From the NCBI RefSeq assembly GCF_011009555.1, contig NZ_QXHD01000004.1:4419929-4464678 (forward strand): DNA of 44,750 nucleotides, in the 5' to 3' direction. Below the pieces are notes generated by a model, which saw nothing but the letters and a program-made list of their open reading frames with translations, searched no databases and was not told the DNA's origin. This DNA is from Adonisia turfae CCMR0081 (lineage in GTDB: Bacteria > Cyanobacteriota > Cyanobacteriia > Phormidesmidales > Phormidesmidaceae). Positions 15,978 through 24,990 of this stretch are shown one piece after another (within the stretch, counting starts at the first letter, position 1; each line of letters starts with the position of its first letter). The translations under genes were made by a program, and so were the position numbers.

Positions 15978-17381
15978 TTAAAGTGGGAGCAGCACAATAA
16001 AACAGGTACATCCTGGCATAGACTCAATCATCAGGCTACCTTCATGGCGATTTTCAACAATCCTACGGACCACATCTAATCCCAGACCAGAACCTTTGCC
16101 CATGGGTTTGGTGGTAAAAAATGGTTCCGTTAATCGGTTTTTAATCTCTTCTGGAATCCCCGGACCATTATCCTCGACTTCTACTCTAAGGCAGTTATTT
16201 TTCTCACAGGTTCGAATCGTTATCTTTGGCGGTACTCCTGAGTCGCTCTCACAGAGAGCATCAATGGCATTGTCGATCAGGTTAGTCCATACCTGGTTTA
16301 GCTCACTACCAAAGGCCGTAATCTCGGGAAGCGTCTGATCATATTTGCGCTCCACTGTAATGCCGTGTTTCAGTTTAAAGGCAAACAACCGTAGGGTATC
16401 TTCAATGCCGTCATGGACATTAATCTGTTGCTGGGCCGCTCGATCCATGTAGGAATAGGACTTCATCGATTGAACCAGGGTAGAAATCCGTTCGGCACCG
16501 TCTAAACCGTTCTGAATCATTCCCATGACGTCAAAGGATAAGGCTAGCCAGCGTAGTCCCATATCTCGCAGTTCAGTTGGGTCATCGCGCCAACGCGCCA
16601 TTAAGTCTTCTAGCTTAGCAGGGTCAACATGACCAGCTGCTAAGGGTTCTACCAGCTTCCACGCATCTTCTACGCCATAATCGTCTAGCCAGTCCGTTAA
16701 GGCATCTTCTCGATCAGCCTGGGCTAAGGGGTCATTATCGGGATGGGCAATGGCAGCAAACCCGCGATCGCGAATGGCTTCCCATTCCTCAGTATGGTCA
16801 TCCTCAACTTGCTGTTGACCATATACCAGGTTCATCCGCTGCAACTCCAACATGGCAGGTTGCAGATCTTTAAGTGCTCGCACAAGAGCGGCGGCTGGGT
16901 TATTGAGTTCATGGGCTAACCCAGCTGACAGGGTGCCCAATGCAGCCATTTTTTCGCGGCCCTGGATAAATGATTCTAAGCCCCGTAATCGTTTGCCAAC
17001 GGTGCGAAAGATATCGCGTTCAAATTCTCGGCAACTGTGGATAACGTCTAAAAAGTCGGCACACTGTAGACGATAGAGGTCAACATCTGTGTCTGCTGTC
17101 AGGGTTACCGGCACCAGATCTTCTGTGAGTACTTGAATCTCTCCAAAAAAGGATGGGCTTACATGGCGACCAAGGGGCATATCGACACCATTACTTTTAC
17201 GGCTGATGGTAGTCTGACCACTTAGCTGAATAAAGAATCCTCGGGGGCGATCGCCTTCTTTAACCAGGACTTCACCGGCAGAGAGATGGATGTGTTCGGC
17301 GCGATCGCAAATCCAATCCAACCGCTCCCGAGGCAATGTTTGAAACGGTTTCATCTGCAACAGAGAATCAACACAGAGCAT
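15978..17381 (-). CDS. Sensor histidine kinase with N-terminal cyclic nucleotide-binding domain
   Basis: The 467-residue soluble protein begins with a CRP-type cNMP-binding fold (about 5-125: EVLVKEGDRPRGFFIQLSG, FFGEIQVL). The kinase core has the H-box LSAGLAHELNNP (His157), N-box VWTNLIDNAIDAL, G1 DNGPGIP and G2 GKGSGLGL. There is no receiver domain or membrane segment. The canonical Arg that binds the cyclic phosphate is not obvious in the phosphate cassette, so the ligand is uncertain. The start lies 2 nt from the stop of the LysE gene, implying translational coupling in one operon, with the TPR membrane protein next. HIP1 sites occur in its 5' part. Confidence 0.9.
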   Translation of the reverse strand: MLCVDSLLQMKPFQTLPRERLDWICDRAEHIHLSAGEVLVKEGDRPRGFFIQLSGQTTISRKSNGVDMPLGRHVSPSFFGEIQVLTEDLVPVTLTADTDVDLYRLQCADFLDVIHSCREFERDIFRTVGKRLRGLESFIQGREKMAALGTLSAGLAHELNNPAAALVRALKDLQPAMLELQRMNLVYGQQQVEDDHTEEWEAIRDRGFAAIAHPDNDPLAQADREDALTDWLDDYGVEDAWKLVEPLAAGHVDPAKLEDLMARWRDDPTELRDMGLRWLALSFDVMGMIQNGLDGAERISTLVQSMKSYSYMDRAAQQQINVHDGIEDTLRLFAFKLKHGITVERKYDQTLPEITAFGSELNQVWTNLIDNAIDALCESDSGVPPKITIRTCEKNNCLRVEVEDNGPGIPEEIKNRLTEPFFTTKPMGKGSGLGLDVVRRIVENRHEGSLMIESMPGCTCFIVLLPL

Positions 17382-17383
17382 CG

Positions 17384-18022
17384 TTATTCTCCCTCACCAG
17401 TTAACGCCACATAGCTACCCAGCGCAATCAGCCCTGTTCCCGTCGCATAGCGCTGTCCTCTCCTCAGCCTCGGACTGGACTTCAACCACTGACCAATGGG
17501 GCCGGCTAGGGCAATAACAAGAAAATCAACACTAGTATTGAGGGCAACAGATGTGGAACCCAGCAACAGAAATTGAGCAAACACAACACCGTCTGGATTA
17601 ATAAACTGAGGAATAAACGCCAAAAAGAAGAGCGCTGTCTTAGGGTTCAGAACTTCGACAGTCACCCCTTGAAAAAATGCCCGTTTATACCCTGTGCTAC
17701 GAACATTTGCCATCCCTATGTGGTGATCTCGGCTCAGAATCGTCTTGACGCCAAGATAAATCAGGTATGCTGCGCCCAGGTATTTCACCAAATTAAACGC
17801 AAACGCTGACGCTGCTAGCACAATCGAAATCCCTAAGGCCGCTGCTACCACATGAAACATTCCCCCCACTGAGGTGCCGATTGCTGAAGCAATCCCCTCA
17901 ATGCGACCACCCCTGAGACTGCGGGTCATCACATACAAAATACCGGGACCAGGAGTAATCGCCAGCACAATGGCAGCACTGAGAAACAATGAAAAGGTAG
18001 CAAAATCAGGCATGGGAAACAC
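17384..18022 (-). CDS. LysE/RhtB-family amino acid exporter
   Basis: The 212-residue membrane protein has about six hydrophobic segments and the family signature near the N terminus, ITPGPGILYVMTRSLRGG (23-40), followed by GTSVGGMFHV and AAYLIYLGVKTI. LysE/RhtB proteins export amino acids or small metabolites by proton antiport. ATGs at 18022 and 18013 are both possible starts. The stop abuts the kinase start, making it the first gene of a probable LysE-kinase-TPR transcript. Substrate cannot be read from the sequence. Confidence 0.9.
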   Translation of the reverse strand: MFPMPDFATFSLFLSAAIVLAITPGPGILYVMTRSLRGGRIEGIASAIGTSVGGMFHVVAAALGISIVLAASAFAFNLVKYLGAAYLIYLGVKTILSRDHHIGMANVRSTGYKRAFFQGVTVEVLNPKTALFFLAFIPQFINPDGVVFAQFLLLGSTSVALNTSVDFLVIALAGPIGQWLKSSPRLRRGQRYATGTGLIALGSYVALTGEGE

Positions 18023-18218
18023 TTAGTGATGGGGCCAATAGACTATCTAACGTTAATTTGTATTCTTTTAACTCTTTCGATAAAAAAATGACTTTCAAGT
18101 TCCTGCGGCTATTTTAGCGGGTTTAACACTGATCTAAGGCGCTTACGCTTAAATAATCCCCCATCACTCATCCACCCATCTACAGCCCCAACCTGGGTCT
18201 TTATTTTTGTGCAGTCCC

Positions 18219-18773
18219 CTAAGCCTTCACATCACCAAGCGTGGCTAACCAGTTATCGGTTTGGAACTGAGATTGCAGATGTACCACCTTCAAATGTTTA
18301 TACTCGGGTTGCTTCAACAACTGAGGATATTGTTTACGGCGTTTAAAATAGGTTTGCAACATCCATAACAAAATGGACTCCCGGCTAAAAAAAGACTGCC
18401 GAATCGTTTCGCGGTTACCGTTCCACAATTCTTCTTGCTGAAATGCCCGTCGTACGGTGCGTCGCCACAATCGTCGCCACACCAAGCCAAATGGATAATC
18501 TAACAATACAACCGTATCGGCTCGTCCCCATACAATATCGCGCACCTGGCCATAATTGCCATCAATAATCCAGCAATTGCCCATCAGTGCATCTGATACC
18601 CGTTGGCGAAATATATCGTCTGGTGGTTCTCCCCAGTTTGGCTCCCAATACAAGGCATCTAGCTCTAAATGAGGAATTTGTAATCTCTGCGACACCTCAC
18701 GCGCCAATGTTGTTTTGCCTGAGCCGGACGTACCCACCACTACAATTCGCTGACCAGAAAAACCTGTTTGCAT
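18219..18773 (-). CDS. P-loop NTPase, adenylate-kinase-like (FlaR-type)
   Basis: The 184-residue protein has a Walker A GTSGSGKT (14-21), ELDALYWEPNW (substrate-side loop), WIIDGNYGQVRD and a DTVVLLDYP Walker B-like strand, the pattern of small bacterial nucleotide-kinase-like proteins annotated as FlaR/topology-modulation ATPases. An Arg-rich lid segment WRRLWRRTVRR follows. The true substrate of this family is not established. It is monocistronic on the minus strand between the LysE operon and the toxin-antitoxin locus. Confidence 0.85.
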   Translation of the reverse strand: MQTGFSGQRIVVVGTSGSGKTTLAREVSQRLQIPHLELDALYWEPNWGEPPDDIFRQRVSDALMGNCWIIDGNYGQVRDIVWGRADTVVLLDYPFGLVWRRLWRRTVRRAFQQEELWNGNRETIRQSFFSRESILLWMLQTYFKRRKQYPQLLKQPEYKHLKVVHLQSQFQTDNWLATLGDVKA

Positions 18774-19005
18774 AGCGCCTACACCCTAACCAATGTTGCA
18801 CAGGATTTACTTCTACAACAGAATTCAGTTAATTTACGCCAAATATAATCAATTCAGACACATTTTCCGCATTTCATCAGAGAGAAAGGATAACAACCTA
18901 GTTTCTCTAAACAATGATTAGAGAATTGGATAGTCGTAATAGGCTTGGAAAATACTGATGAAAGTATGTTGCCATCATCGGATTAGCACGGTATGAGTTT
19001 CGGTC

Positions 19006-19425
19006 TTATTCATCTTCTGATTCTGACTCTGACTCTGGTTCGGGAATTAACTGAATGAGTCCAGTTTGAAAAGCATTGTCATAGGTAATGATTGGCAATT
19101 GCTCAAGTTCCGCTTGAGCCATAAGCATACGGTCGAAAGGATCACGATGGGCAATCGGCAAATTTCCAGCTCTAAGAGCATGGGTAGCCGTAATCGCTAA
19201 TTCGATCAACCTTGCTTTGTGCAAAATCTGCGGATAATTCTCAACCAGCTCTTTGGCCTCAGGAAGTTTACCAATGCGATATTTGGTAGCAATTTCCCAA
19301 GCAGATGCACTGCTTACCAAAATGCGATGCTCCGGATTTCGAATAATATCCCGACAGTCAGCATTCAGCTTGGGATCATCAAAAAGCCACCACAATAGGA
19401 TATGTGTATCGAGAAGATAGCTCAT
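19006..19425 (-). CDS. VapC-type toxin, PIN domain (Sll0205-like)
   Basis: From the ATG at 19425 the product is 139 residues, MSYLLDTHILLWWL onward. PIN-domain acidic residues are in LLDTH, SAWEIATK and HRDPFDRMLMAQA, all expected for an RNA-cleaving VapC toxin of the Sll0205-like group. The preferred start overlaps the antitoxin stop as ATGA, giving translational coupling; an ATG two codons upstream is possible. An unusual tail of alternating Glu and Ser (ESESESEDE) closes the protein, perhaps from repeat expansion. Toxicity is inferred from family. Confidence 0.88.
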   Translation of the reverse strand: MSYLLDTHILLWWLFDDPKLNADCRDIIRNPEHRILVSSASAWEIATKYRIGKLPEAKELVENYPQILHKARLIELAITATHALRAGNLPIAHRDPFDRMLMAQAELEQLPIITYDNAFQTGLIQLIPEPESESESEDE

Positions 19426-19625
19426 TCCCATCTTTGAAGCTCCTCTTCGGGTAGAGGCTCGAAGAAGGTATCATCCAGCTGACCGGTTAATAGCCCAGGT
19501 GTACGAGGCTGAGGATGTTCTTTTGCTAACCCTAATCGAAAGTAATGAATCAAGTCGTAAAGTTCGACCAACTTTTCCTCAGGAATAACTTGCAGTTCGT
19601 GGATGATTTTTTGGATCAATATCAT
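19422..19625 (-). CDS. Antitoxin of the VapC-type pair (DUF2281-like)
   Basis: A 67-residue acidic protein starts at the ATG at 19625, preceded by GAGGAG about 8 nt upstream; the open frame extends further 5' but without a good start. The sequence MILIQKIIHELQVIPEEKL and the C-terminal PLPEEELQRWE resemble the short DUF2281-like antitoxins that accompany Sll0205-type PIN toxins. Its stop overlaps the toxin start. It probably binds and neutralises the toxin with its C-terminal part; no clear DNA-binding domain is visible. Confidence 0.75.
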   Translation of the reverse strand: MILIQKIIHELQVIPEEKLVELYDLIHYFRLGLAKEHPQPRTPGLLTGQLDDTFFEPLPEEELQRWE

Positions 19626-19785
19626 CAGGCTTACTCCTCTAAGGTCTAGTAAGGTGACTTGACTTGGGCTTTGCCTATCATGACGCATCATCTTAGCAAT
19701 CGCCAATAGCTTTGATACCAAATGATGCTTCGTTTAGTGACTTAGTAACGGCAATTTTCTTTGGCTCAATAGGGGATTCAGGGAG

Positions 19786-20714
19786 TTAGCCCAGCAACGT
19801 GCCTAATAGACTACCCAGCCAGGCTTTCCCTCTTTTTCTGGCATTATGCACAAATTCAAAGAACCCCAAATAGATCGGCAATTTTTCTTGCGAGATGCCT
19901 CGATGAGGTCTCAACCATGAACGCAATAATGACCAGAAGCCTTCCATGGTATTGACATGGACTTCACAGAATCCATCTCCATCGTCATCTCGGGCATATT
20001 CTCCAGCACTGTGACAAACACTCTTATGAGTATATCCCCAGGTCTCCAAGCGAGCATAGATATCATACTCGTCAGTGTAGATGAGGGTTCCAGGCTTAAC
20101 CATCGACTGAATAATCGGCTTAATGGTTTGTTGTTGAACATTCGCGAGCATTTTAATCACCACCTCCCCTCCCCGTTGAATCATCCCGAAGATTGGCGGT
20201 TTCTCCGTTTCGAGCGTACCGCGCCCCCGAAGCCCCTTGAGTTTACGCCTGCGACCCTTGCGCCCTTTTTTTTAACCTGCTCGGGTTGCCCTTTGTGTCC
20301 TGCGGTCACATAGACTTCATCAAACTCCACTGTCCCCGATAACTGCACTTCTGGGCGCTTATCGGCTATCGCTTTGCGTAATTCACTCGTCATCTGATGC
20401 ACATCATCTTTATGCAGACTCAACTCTTTGGCAATTTGTTGATTGGAGACATTGAGGCCCATCAAATACAAGCACACTATCCAGGTTTGTAACGGTTGAT
20501 GACGCCCCTCAAAGAGGGTGTCGGTCAAATCATCAAAGTGGCGACCACAGTCGCTACAGACATACCGCTGGCGAGCCGCATAGGTTTCATGCTTCCCTCA
20601 TTTGGTAATGTTTTTCGAGCCACACTCAATACAGAAAATACCCTCGGACCAACGCATCGTACGTACTGTCTCGTAGCATTTATTCTCATCGATTAACTTG
20701 GATAGCGTTAGCAT
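19786..20714 (-). pseudogene. ISXO2-like transposase, interrupted by a stop codon and a frame change
   Basis: Read together, about 309 codons form an IS1595-family transposase. It begins MLTLSKLIDENKCYE at 20714 with zinc-ribbon pairs CIECGS and CSDCGRHF, then TGTVEFDEVYVTAG (first DDE Asp), LIYTDEYDIYARL (second) and HVNTMEGFWSLLRSW (final Glu, HNxxE form). Two lesions occur: an in-frame TGA at 20598-20600 (codon 39, probably from CGA) and a -1 frame change at the A8 run (20266-20273). The frame change may be programmed, since the phase fits A AAA AAG. The TGA suggests this copy is inactive unless an internal start or readthrough works. Confidence 0.85.
20265..20273 (-). promoter_or_regulatory. 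Candidate -1 frameshift slippery site in the transposase
   Basis: On the minus strand the codons GTT AAA AAA AAG contain A AAA AAG in the exact X XXY YYZ phase. Slipping back one base continues into GGG CGC AAG and the rest of the transposase (GRKGRRRKLKG onward), while the zero frame stops at 20181. A AAA AAG is the strongest known slippery heptamer in bacterial insertion sequences. Confidence 0.6.
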
Positions 20715-20979
20715 AATAGGGGAGATGACCGTGGACGGGATTCCCTGACACTACCCTGCTTAGCTTGAGTTTATCAACCTCCCCAAAACAGCTATTGAGC
20801 CTTTTCTTTTATCTGGGCTTTCTTGCATCCTGATGAGGTGTTTCAGTCCTATGAGCGTTGTTTGCTTGAGAAACCAGAGACTCAGGCTTGCGCTCCAGAT
20901 TTGGTACTGCATAAGGGTGACAATATTCCTAAATGGCAATCGGGTGAACCCAGGCGGATTAGTACAACTCGCCATCGTT

Positions 20980-21124
20980 TCTCTAATGCCTCAAAACGGG
21001 ATTTCACCGCATCAAGCCGTTCTAACAGTTGCGTTACCAAGCTAACGACCGCATCCTCTCCCTGTTGGTACACGGCACGGATCTCGTCTTCACTGAGTTT
21101 GAGACGACGCTTTGATTTACTCAA
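20980..21124 (-). pseudogene. IS66-family transposase remnant, N-terminal part
   Basis: About 47 codons from the ATG at 21124 read MSKSKRRLKLSEDEIRAVYQ, then QGEDAVVSLVTQLLERLDAV and EALEKR, the typical N-terminal region of cyanobacterial IS66 transposases. After this the frame runs into unrelated sequence to 20882, so the rest has been deleted or replaced. Between 20760 and 20980 further out-of-frame coding-like text is present, but I cannot place it. Confidence 0.6.
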
Positions 21125-21146
21125 TGTATGGCTTGAGGCTACTTAG

Positions 21147-21336
21147 GGCTTGCTGAAAAAGTAATCAGTGCTCTAACAGCAAGGAATTTGACCGATTTTT
21201 CAAAAAGCTAGTGCAAGGTCGAAATCGCTGAAACCATTGATTTTCCGTAAAATTCTGTTATTTAACCTTGCACCTAACTGAGCCTTTTGAGGCTGAAAGC
21301 CTTATCTAGATTCGATTCCGATTTATTCAGCAAGCC
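21147..21336. mobile_element. 190-bp MITE with 8-bp target duplication
   Basis: GGCTTGCTGAA at 21147 is mirrored by TTCAGCAAGCC ending at 21336, and the element is flanked by the direct repeat CTACTTAG (21139-21146 and 21337-21344). Inside, GTGCAAGGT and ACCTTGCAC form a further inverted pair. It has no coding capacity, so it is a non-autonomous element moved by a transposase in trans. Because the ends share bases with the flanks, the exact duplication length could be 4-8 bp. Confidence 0.75.
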
Positions 21337-21441
21337 CTACTTAGGGTTACACTACCTTAGCCTGGGCAATAGGCTTGAAAAGCTCTCTATTTTTTAAGCC
21401 TGAGTAGTTACCTGAGACAAAGCAAAACATCTGACTGTGAA

Positions 21442-24400
21442 CTACAGATTGGTTTGAACATCTATAAATTCTGAGATGCCAATTTTTCCAGCCAAGTCTA
21501 CAACATTCTCTGTAAATTCATTTACATCACTAGAGAATGTGGCTGCCCCACTAGCTAAAGTAGCTGCTGTTGTACCAGCAACAATTAAACGCTGTAGGCG
21601 TCTTCCTATACGTTTAGGGTTCTGTTTTTCCGGCATCTTCAGATCAGATTCAATATCATCTAACTCCATAAGAACTTCTTCTTTTTGCTCTTCTGGAAAA
21701 GATTGCGCTGCACTACGTAGAGTAGTCATAAGACGATTAATATCATCACTATTCTGGCTAATATGAGCTGTCATGGAACCATAATTTTCACCTGCAACAT
21801 TACCTACAGGTCCATGGAAATGATTAGTCTGTGAATTCATAGGTCTCATAGTTTGTGATTTGACAATTCCTAGCAGTTCAGAGGTATTTTTCTCAGATAT
21901 ATCTAAGCGCTCTTTAAGGCTGACATTATCCTCCTCATCGCTGTCAATATTCTGTTTGAGCAAACCACGCTTTCCAGTAATCCCCCATAAAAGCTGGTCC
22001 ATTGGATCTGGATCGGAAGCACCAAAATCTATCCATGGCCTGTCTTTGAGGAAAATTGGAAGCTTCGGACACTCTAAAACATTACTTAAAAGAACAGGAA
22101 TAACAGAACAACCTTTTCTCACAAATTCGCGAATGAAAGACTGTAACTCTTGATTGTCCCAAGGAACATAGTTATTGTTACCAACAAAAACTGCTACTGA
22201 CTTGATCTTGTCTATATGACTTTCAAGAGATTGCTGCCATGACAGTCCTGGCTGTAAATTCCATTCATCAAACCAAGGTAAAACCCCTGCTCTCTTTAAA
22301 TGCTTGCCTACTGTTCTAACTGCCGATTTATCTCTTGGATCATAACAAAGAAAAACATCAAAGTCCTCAGTAGCTATTTTACCCTCTAAGATAGAACTAG
22401 CTGTATCTAAAGTGCGTTGATTATCGGCAGCTGTATCCATAGCAGCAATTTTAGAGAGTGTCATATTTTCATCATCACTTTCAATATCTGATTTTTTATT
22501 AATAAATTTAAGAAAACCAAGACGCTCCTTACGATCTAGCAAGGAAACCTCTGTATCACAGACATTACATCTAATTGAATTGAATCCATATTCTTTGCGT
22601 TTTGTTGCCTGTTGTTCAGTTACAGGAGTAGAGCACTTAGGACACACAAACAATCTTTTTCTCTTTAGACTATCTGTTACGACATAACGATTCAGGTATA
22701 TGGAAATATATTCTTCAAACTGGAACCGAATTTCTTCACTCGTAAGCTTATTAAAAAATAGCGTCAACTCTGCTTTTCCATCTTCAAGCTGCCGCAACAA
22801 AAGACCACATTCACTTTCTGTATATGTCGTGAAAATCGCTGCATTTTTCCACATCTGTTGATTTCGAAATAAACCACTATGCGAAAGTCGAACAGCTAAT
22901 CTTGAATAAACATTTTGAACAGATCCTTCAAATTCAAAGGTTACTGCCTTTCCTTCTGGATCTAATACATCAGGAAGTTCCCGAGTAAATTGGGAAGGAA
23001 ATACAAGATAAGTGCCATCTTCAGATTCTTCTCGCAAAGCAATTTCATGAGTCAACAAGTCTTCAACTGTAGCTAGTAAAAGCAGTTTTTCTTGCTCTCT
23101 ATCTGAAATTCGCTCATCCTCAGACATTCTGAAAGTTCCTTCACGAACCTTCTTTTCTGCTATACAGCCTAATCCATCTGACTCATCTCTTGCAGTCATG
23201 ACTAATGTAGATGCATAAGCATCTAGCAATTCAGGTTGCAGCAAGATCAAATTACCAAAACTCAGTTTTCGTACAAGCCCTTGGGATTCCACTCGTCCAA
23301 TACAAGTTTCAAACTGAGCCCGTAGATTTTTGCTCTCATTGACAGCAGATTTCTCAGCCTGTAAAAAAGCACGAAATAGATCTTCAACACTAGACAATAA
23401 ACGGTTTGCCTGTTTTTCCTTAACTAGAAATCGCTTGATCCTCTGAAAAAGCTCTGTTGAACTAATTGATGGGATAATACTCCAATCAATAGATTCTTGT
23501 ATAGCTGCAGATAGCTCTTGGATTTCCCACCCCTCTCTGGCACTGGTTTTAAAGTAACCATCGAAGTTTAAGTCCCTCAGAATAGCTTCAATACGTTGAT
23601 TACTGGCGTCAATACCTCCCCTATCAACACGAGCAGATACGAGCAGTCGTTTAAGTGGCAGAGCTGCATCACCTTGCAGACGCTGAGCCTCGTTTAAAGC
23701 CCTACTCCAGTAATGCACGCCAGTAAATGGATCAGTATCACTTCCTGAGTCAAAAACGACTATAGCTACTGCAACTTCATTCAAGTGTAATTGATGGATA
23801 AGACGATAGCCGGGTTGCCCTGCTAAATCCCACAACAAAACTTCTCGCAAGGTAGTGTTACCATCATCAGATTTAGATTCTTGGCTGTCAAAGATCCAAA
23901 CACGCCTTCCATGCGTTGAGTCGGTTTTTTCAAAAGGCTTTCCAGTAAGAACTTGAGCTAAGCCCGATTTACCCACCCCTGTATTACCCAACAACACAAC
24001 TTTAGCATTGCTATATCGAACGGTTTCTACCACATCAGGGGCCATAAGAATAGCATCAATATCCAAATGCCATAAATGAACAGCAGAACCCTCTCTATCA
24101 AGAGTTGCCAGTATAGGCAGTCGTGGATGAAATGCAAGTCCTCTAGCTTGTAAATAGCTAGAGGACTCATTAAACTCTCTAACTATCTCCCAAGTGTCAC
24201 ATCGCCATACTTTAACAATTCCATCACTTGATTGTGATGCCAACAAGCGACCATCGAAGGAGAATGAAACACGAGTGACTTCTTCAGCATGTCCTTCTAA
24301 AATATGTTTTAATCTCTTTTGCTCACAGTCCCATACGCCTATAGTACGGTCAGCAGAAGCCGACACAAGAAATTGACCATTGGGAGAAAAAGCCAGACTA

Positions 24401-24990
24401 GCAATACGTCCACTATGGCCTTGAAATACTCGAACACAATTCCCTTTCTTAAGAGACCACAATCTAATAGTTTTATCGCTAGAACCTGTTGCTAGAACTT
24501 TACTATCTGGCGACCATGCTAAAGAATCGACACTTCCAGAATGGGCCTTGAGTGTAAAGCGTAATTTCCCATTATTTGTTGCATTATACACTCTAATAGT
24601 TCGATCATTCGAACCAGATGCTCTTATCTTCCCATCTGGGGAGAAAGATACACTGTTAATAGAAGCTGAATGCCCCTGCTTTGAAACTGCTTTATTTGTC
24701 CTACGATTCAGAACCCTTAGATTTTTAGTTGTAGTACCAAAAGCAAGTTCTTTGCTATTTTTAGACCATGCAAGACTTGTAACAATTCCCGAGCGGCCTT
24801 TGTTGATAAAAACAGATTGCTGCTTACGATTGCCTAAATCCCAAACTCGAATAGTTTTATCTATCGAGGCCGAAGCAATGAGTTTTCCATCCATTGACCA
24901 CTTAATATCAGTAATAGCGCCTTCATGACCTGCAAAAATATACTCTGACTCCAAGCCATGAAGGGATAAATCGTATGTCTTCTGTACCAT
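21442..24990 (-). CDS. WD40 - Roc/COR GTPase - zinc ribbon - TIR sensor-effector protein
   Basis: The 1182-residue protein (ATG at 24990; a TTG lies one codon earlier) contains seven WD40 units (about 10-310), a Ras-of-complex GTPase with P-loop LLGNTGVGKSGL (Lys341), LLWDLAGQPGY (G3) and a diverged G4 SARVDR, a COR-like winged-helix region with LILLQPELLDAYAS (to about 770), a zinc ribbon CPKC...CNVC (about 785-810), and a TIR domain (about 875-990: DVFLCYDPRDKSAV, PWDNQELQSFI with candidate catalytic Glu). The tail has a HGPVGNVAGENYGS motif seen in bacterial signalling proteins, two helices and a hydrophobic stretch VAGTTAATLASGAATF. It would sense through WD40, switch by GTP and act by TIR. 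Visibly AT-richer than the window's other TIR gene. Confidence 0.92.
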   Translation of the reverse strand: MVQKTYDLSLHGLESEYIFAGHEGAITDIKWSMDGKLIASASIDKTIRVWDLGNRKQQSVFINKGRSGIVTSLAWSKNSKELAFGTTTKNLRVLNRRTNKAVSKQGHSASINSVSFSPDGKIRASGSNDRTIRVYNATNNGKLRFTLKAHSGSVDSLAWSPDSKVLATGSSDKTIRLWSLKKGNCVRVFQGHSGRIASLAFSPNGQFLVSASADRTIGVWDCEQKRLKHILEGHAEEVTRVSFSFDGRLLASQSSDGIVKVWRCDTWEIVREFNESSSYLQARGLAFHPRLPILATLDREGSAVHLWHLDIDAILMAPDVVETVRYSNAKVVLLGNTGVGKSGLAQVLTGKPFEKTDSTHGRRVWIFDSQESKSDDGNTTLREVLLWDLAGQPGYRLIHQLHLNEVAVAIVVFDSGSDTDPFTGVHYWSRALNEAQRLQGDAALPLKRLLVSARVDRGGIDASNQRIEAILRDLNFDGYFKTSAREGWEIQELSAAIQESIDWSIIPSISSTELFQRIKRFLVKEKQANRLLSSVEDLFRAFLQAEKSAVNESKNLRAQFETCIGRVESQGLVRKLSFGNLILLQPELLDAYASTLVMTARDESDGLGCIAEKKVREGTFRMSEDERISDREQEKLLLLATVEDLLTHEIALREESEDGTYLVFPSQFTRELPDVLDPEGKAVTFEFEGSVQNVYSRLAVRLSHSGLFRNQQMWKNAAIFTTYTESECGLLLRQLEDGKAELTLFFNKLTSEEIRFQFEEYISIYLNRYVVTDSLKRKRLFVCPKCSTPVTEQQATKRKEYGFNSIRCNVCDTEVSLLDRKERLGFLKFINKKSDIESDDENMTLSKIAAMDTAADNQRTLDTASSILEGKIATEDFDVFLCYDPRDKSAVRTVGKHLKRAGVLPWFDEWNLQPGLSWQQSLESHIDKIKSVAVFVGNNNYVPWDNQELQSFIREFVRKGCSVIPVLLSNVLECPKLPIFLKDRPWIDFGASDPDPMDQLLWGITGKRGLLKQNIDSDEEDNVSLKERLDISEKNTSELLGIVKSQTMRPMNSQTNHFHGPVGNVAGENYGSMTAHISQNSDDINRLMTTLRSAAQSFPEEQKEEVLMELDDIESDLKMPEKQNPKRIGRRLQRLIVAGTTAATLASGAATFSSDVNEFTENVVDLAGKIGISEFIDVQTNL

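Larger units (their letters stand above)
19771..20756 (-). mobile_element. IS1595-family (ISXO2-like) insertion sequence
   Basis: About 0.99 kb containing one transposase gene. Near both ends the core TCAGGGA occurs in inverted orientation (19778-19784 and complement of 20742-20748) inside an imperfect terminal repeat starting with G-rich bases. I could not see a convincing 8-bp target duplication, so the limits are approximate. The copy sits between the toxin-antitoxin pair and an IS66 remnant. Confidence 0.75.
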
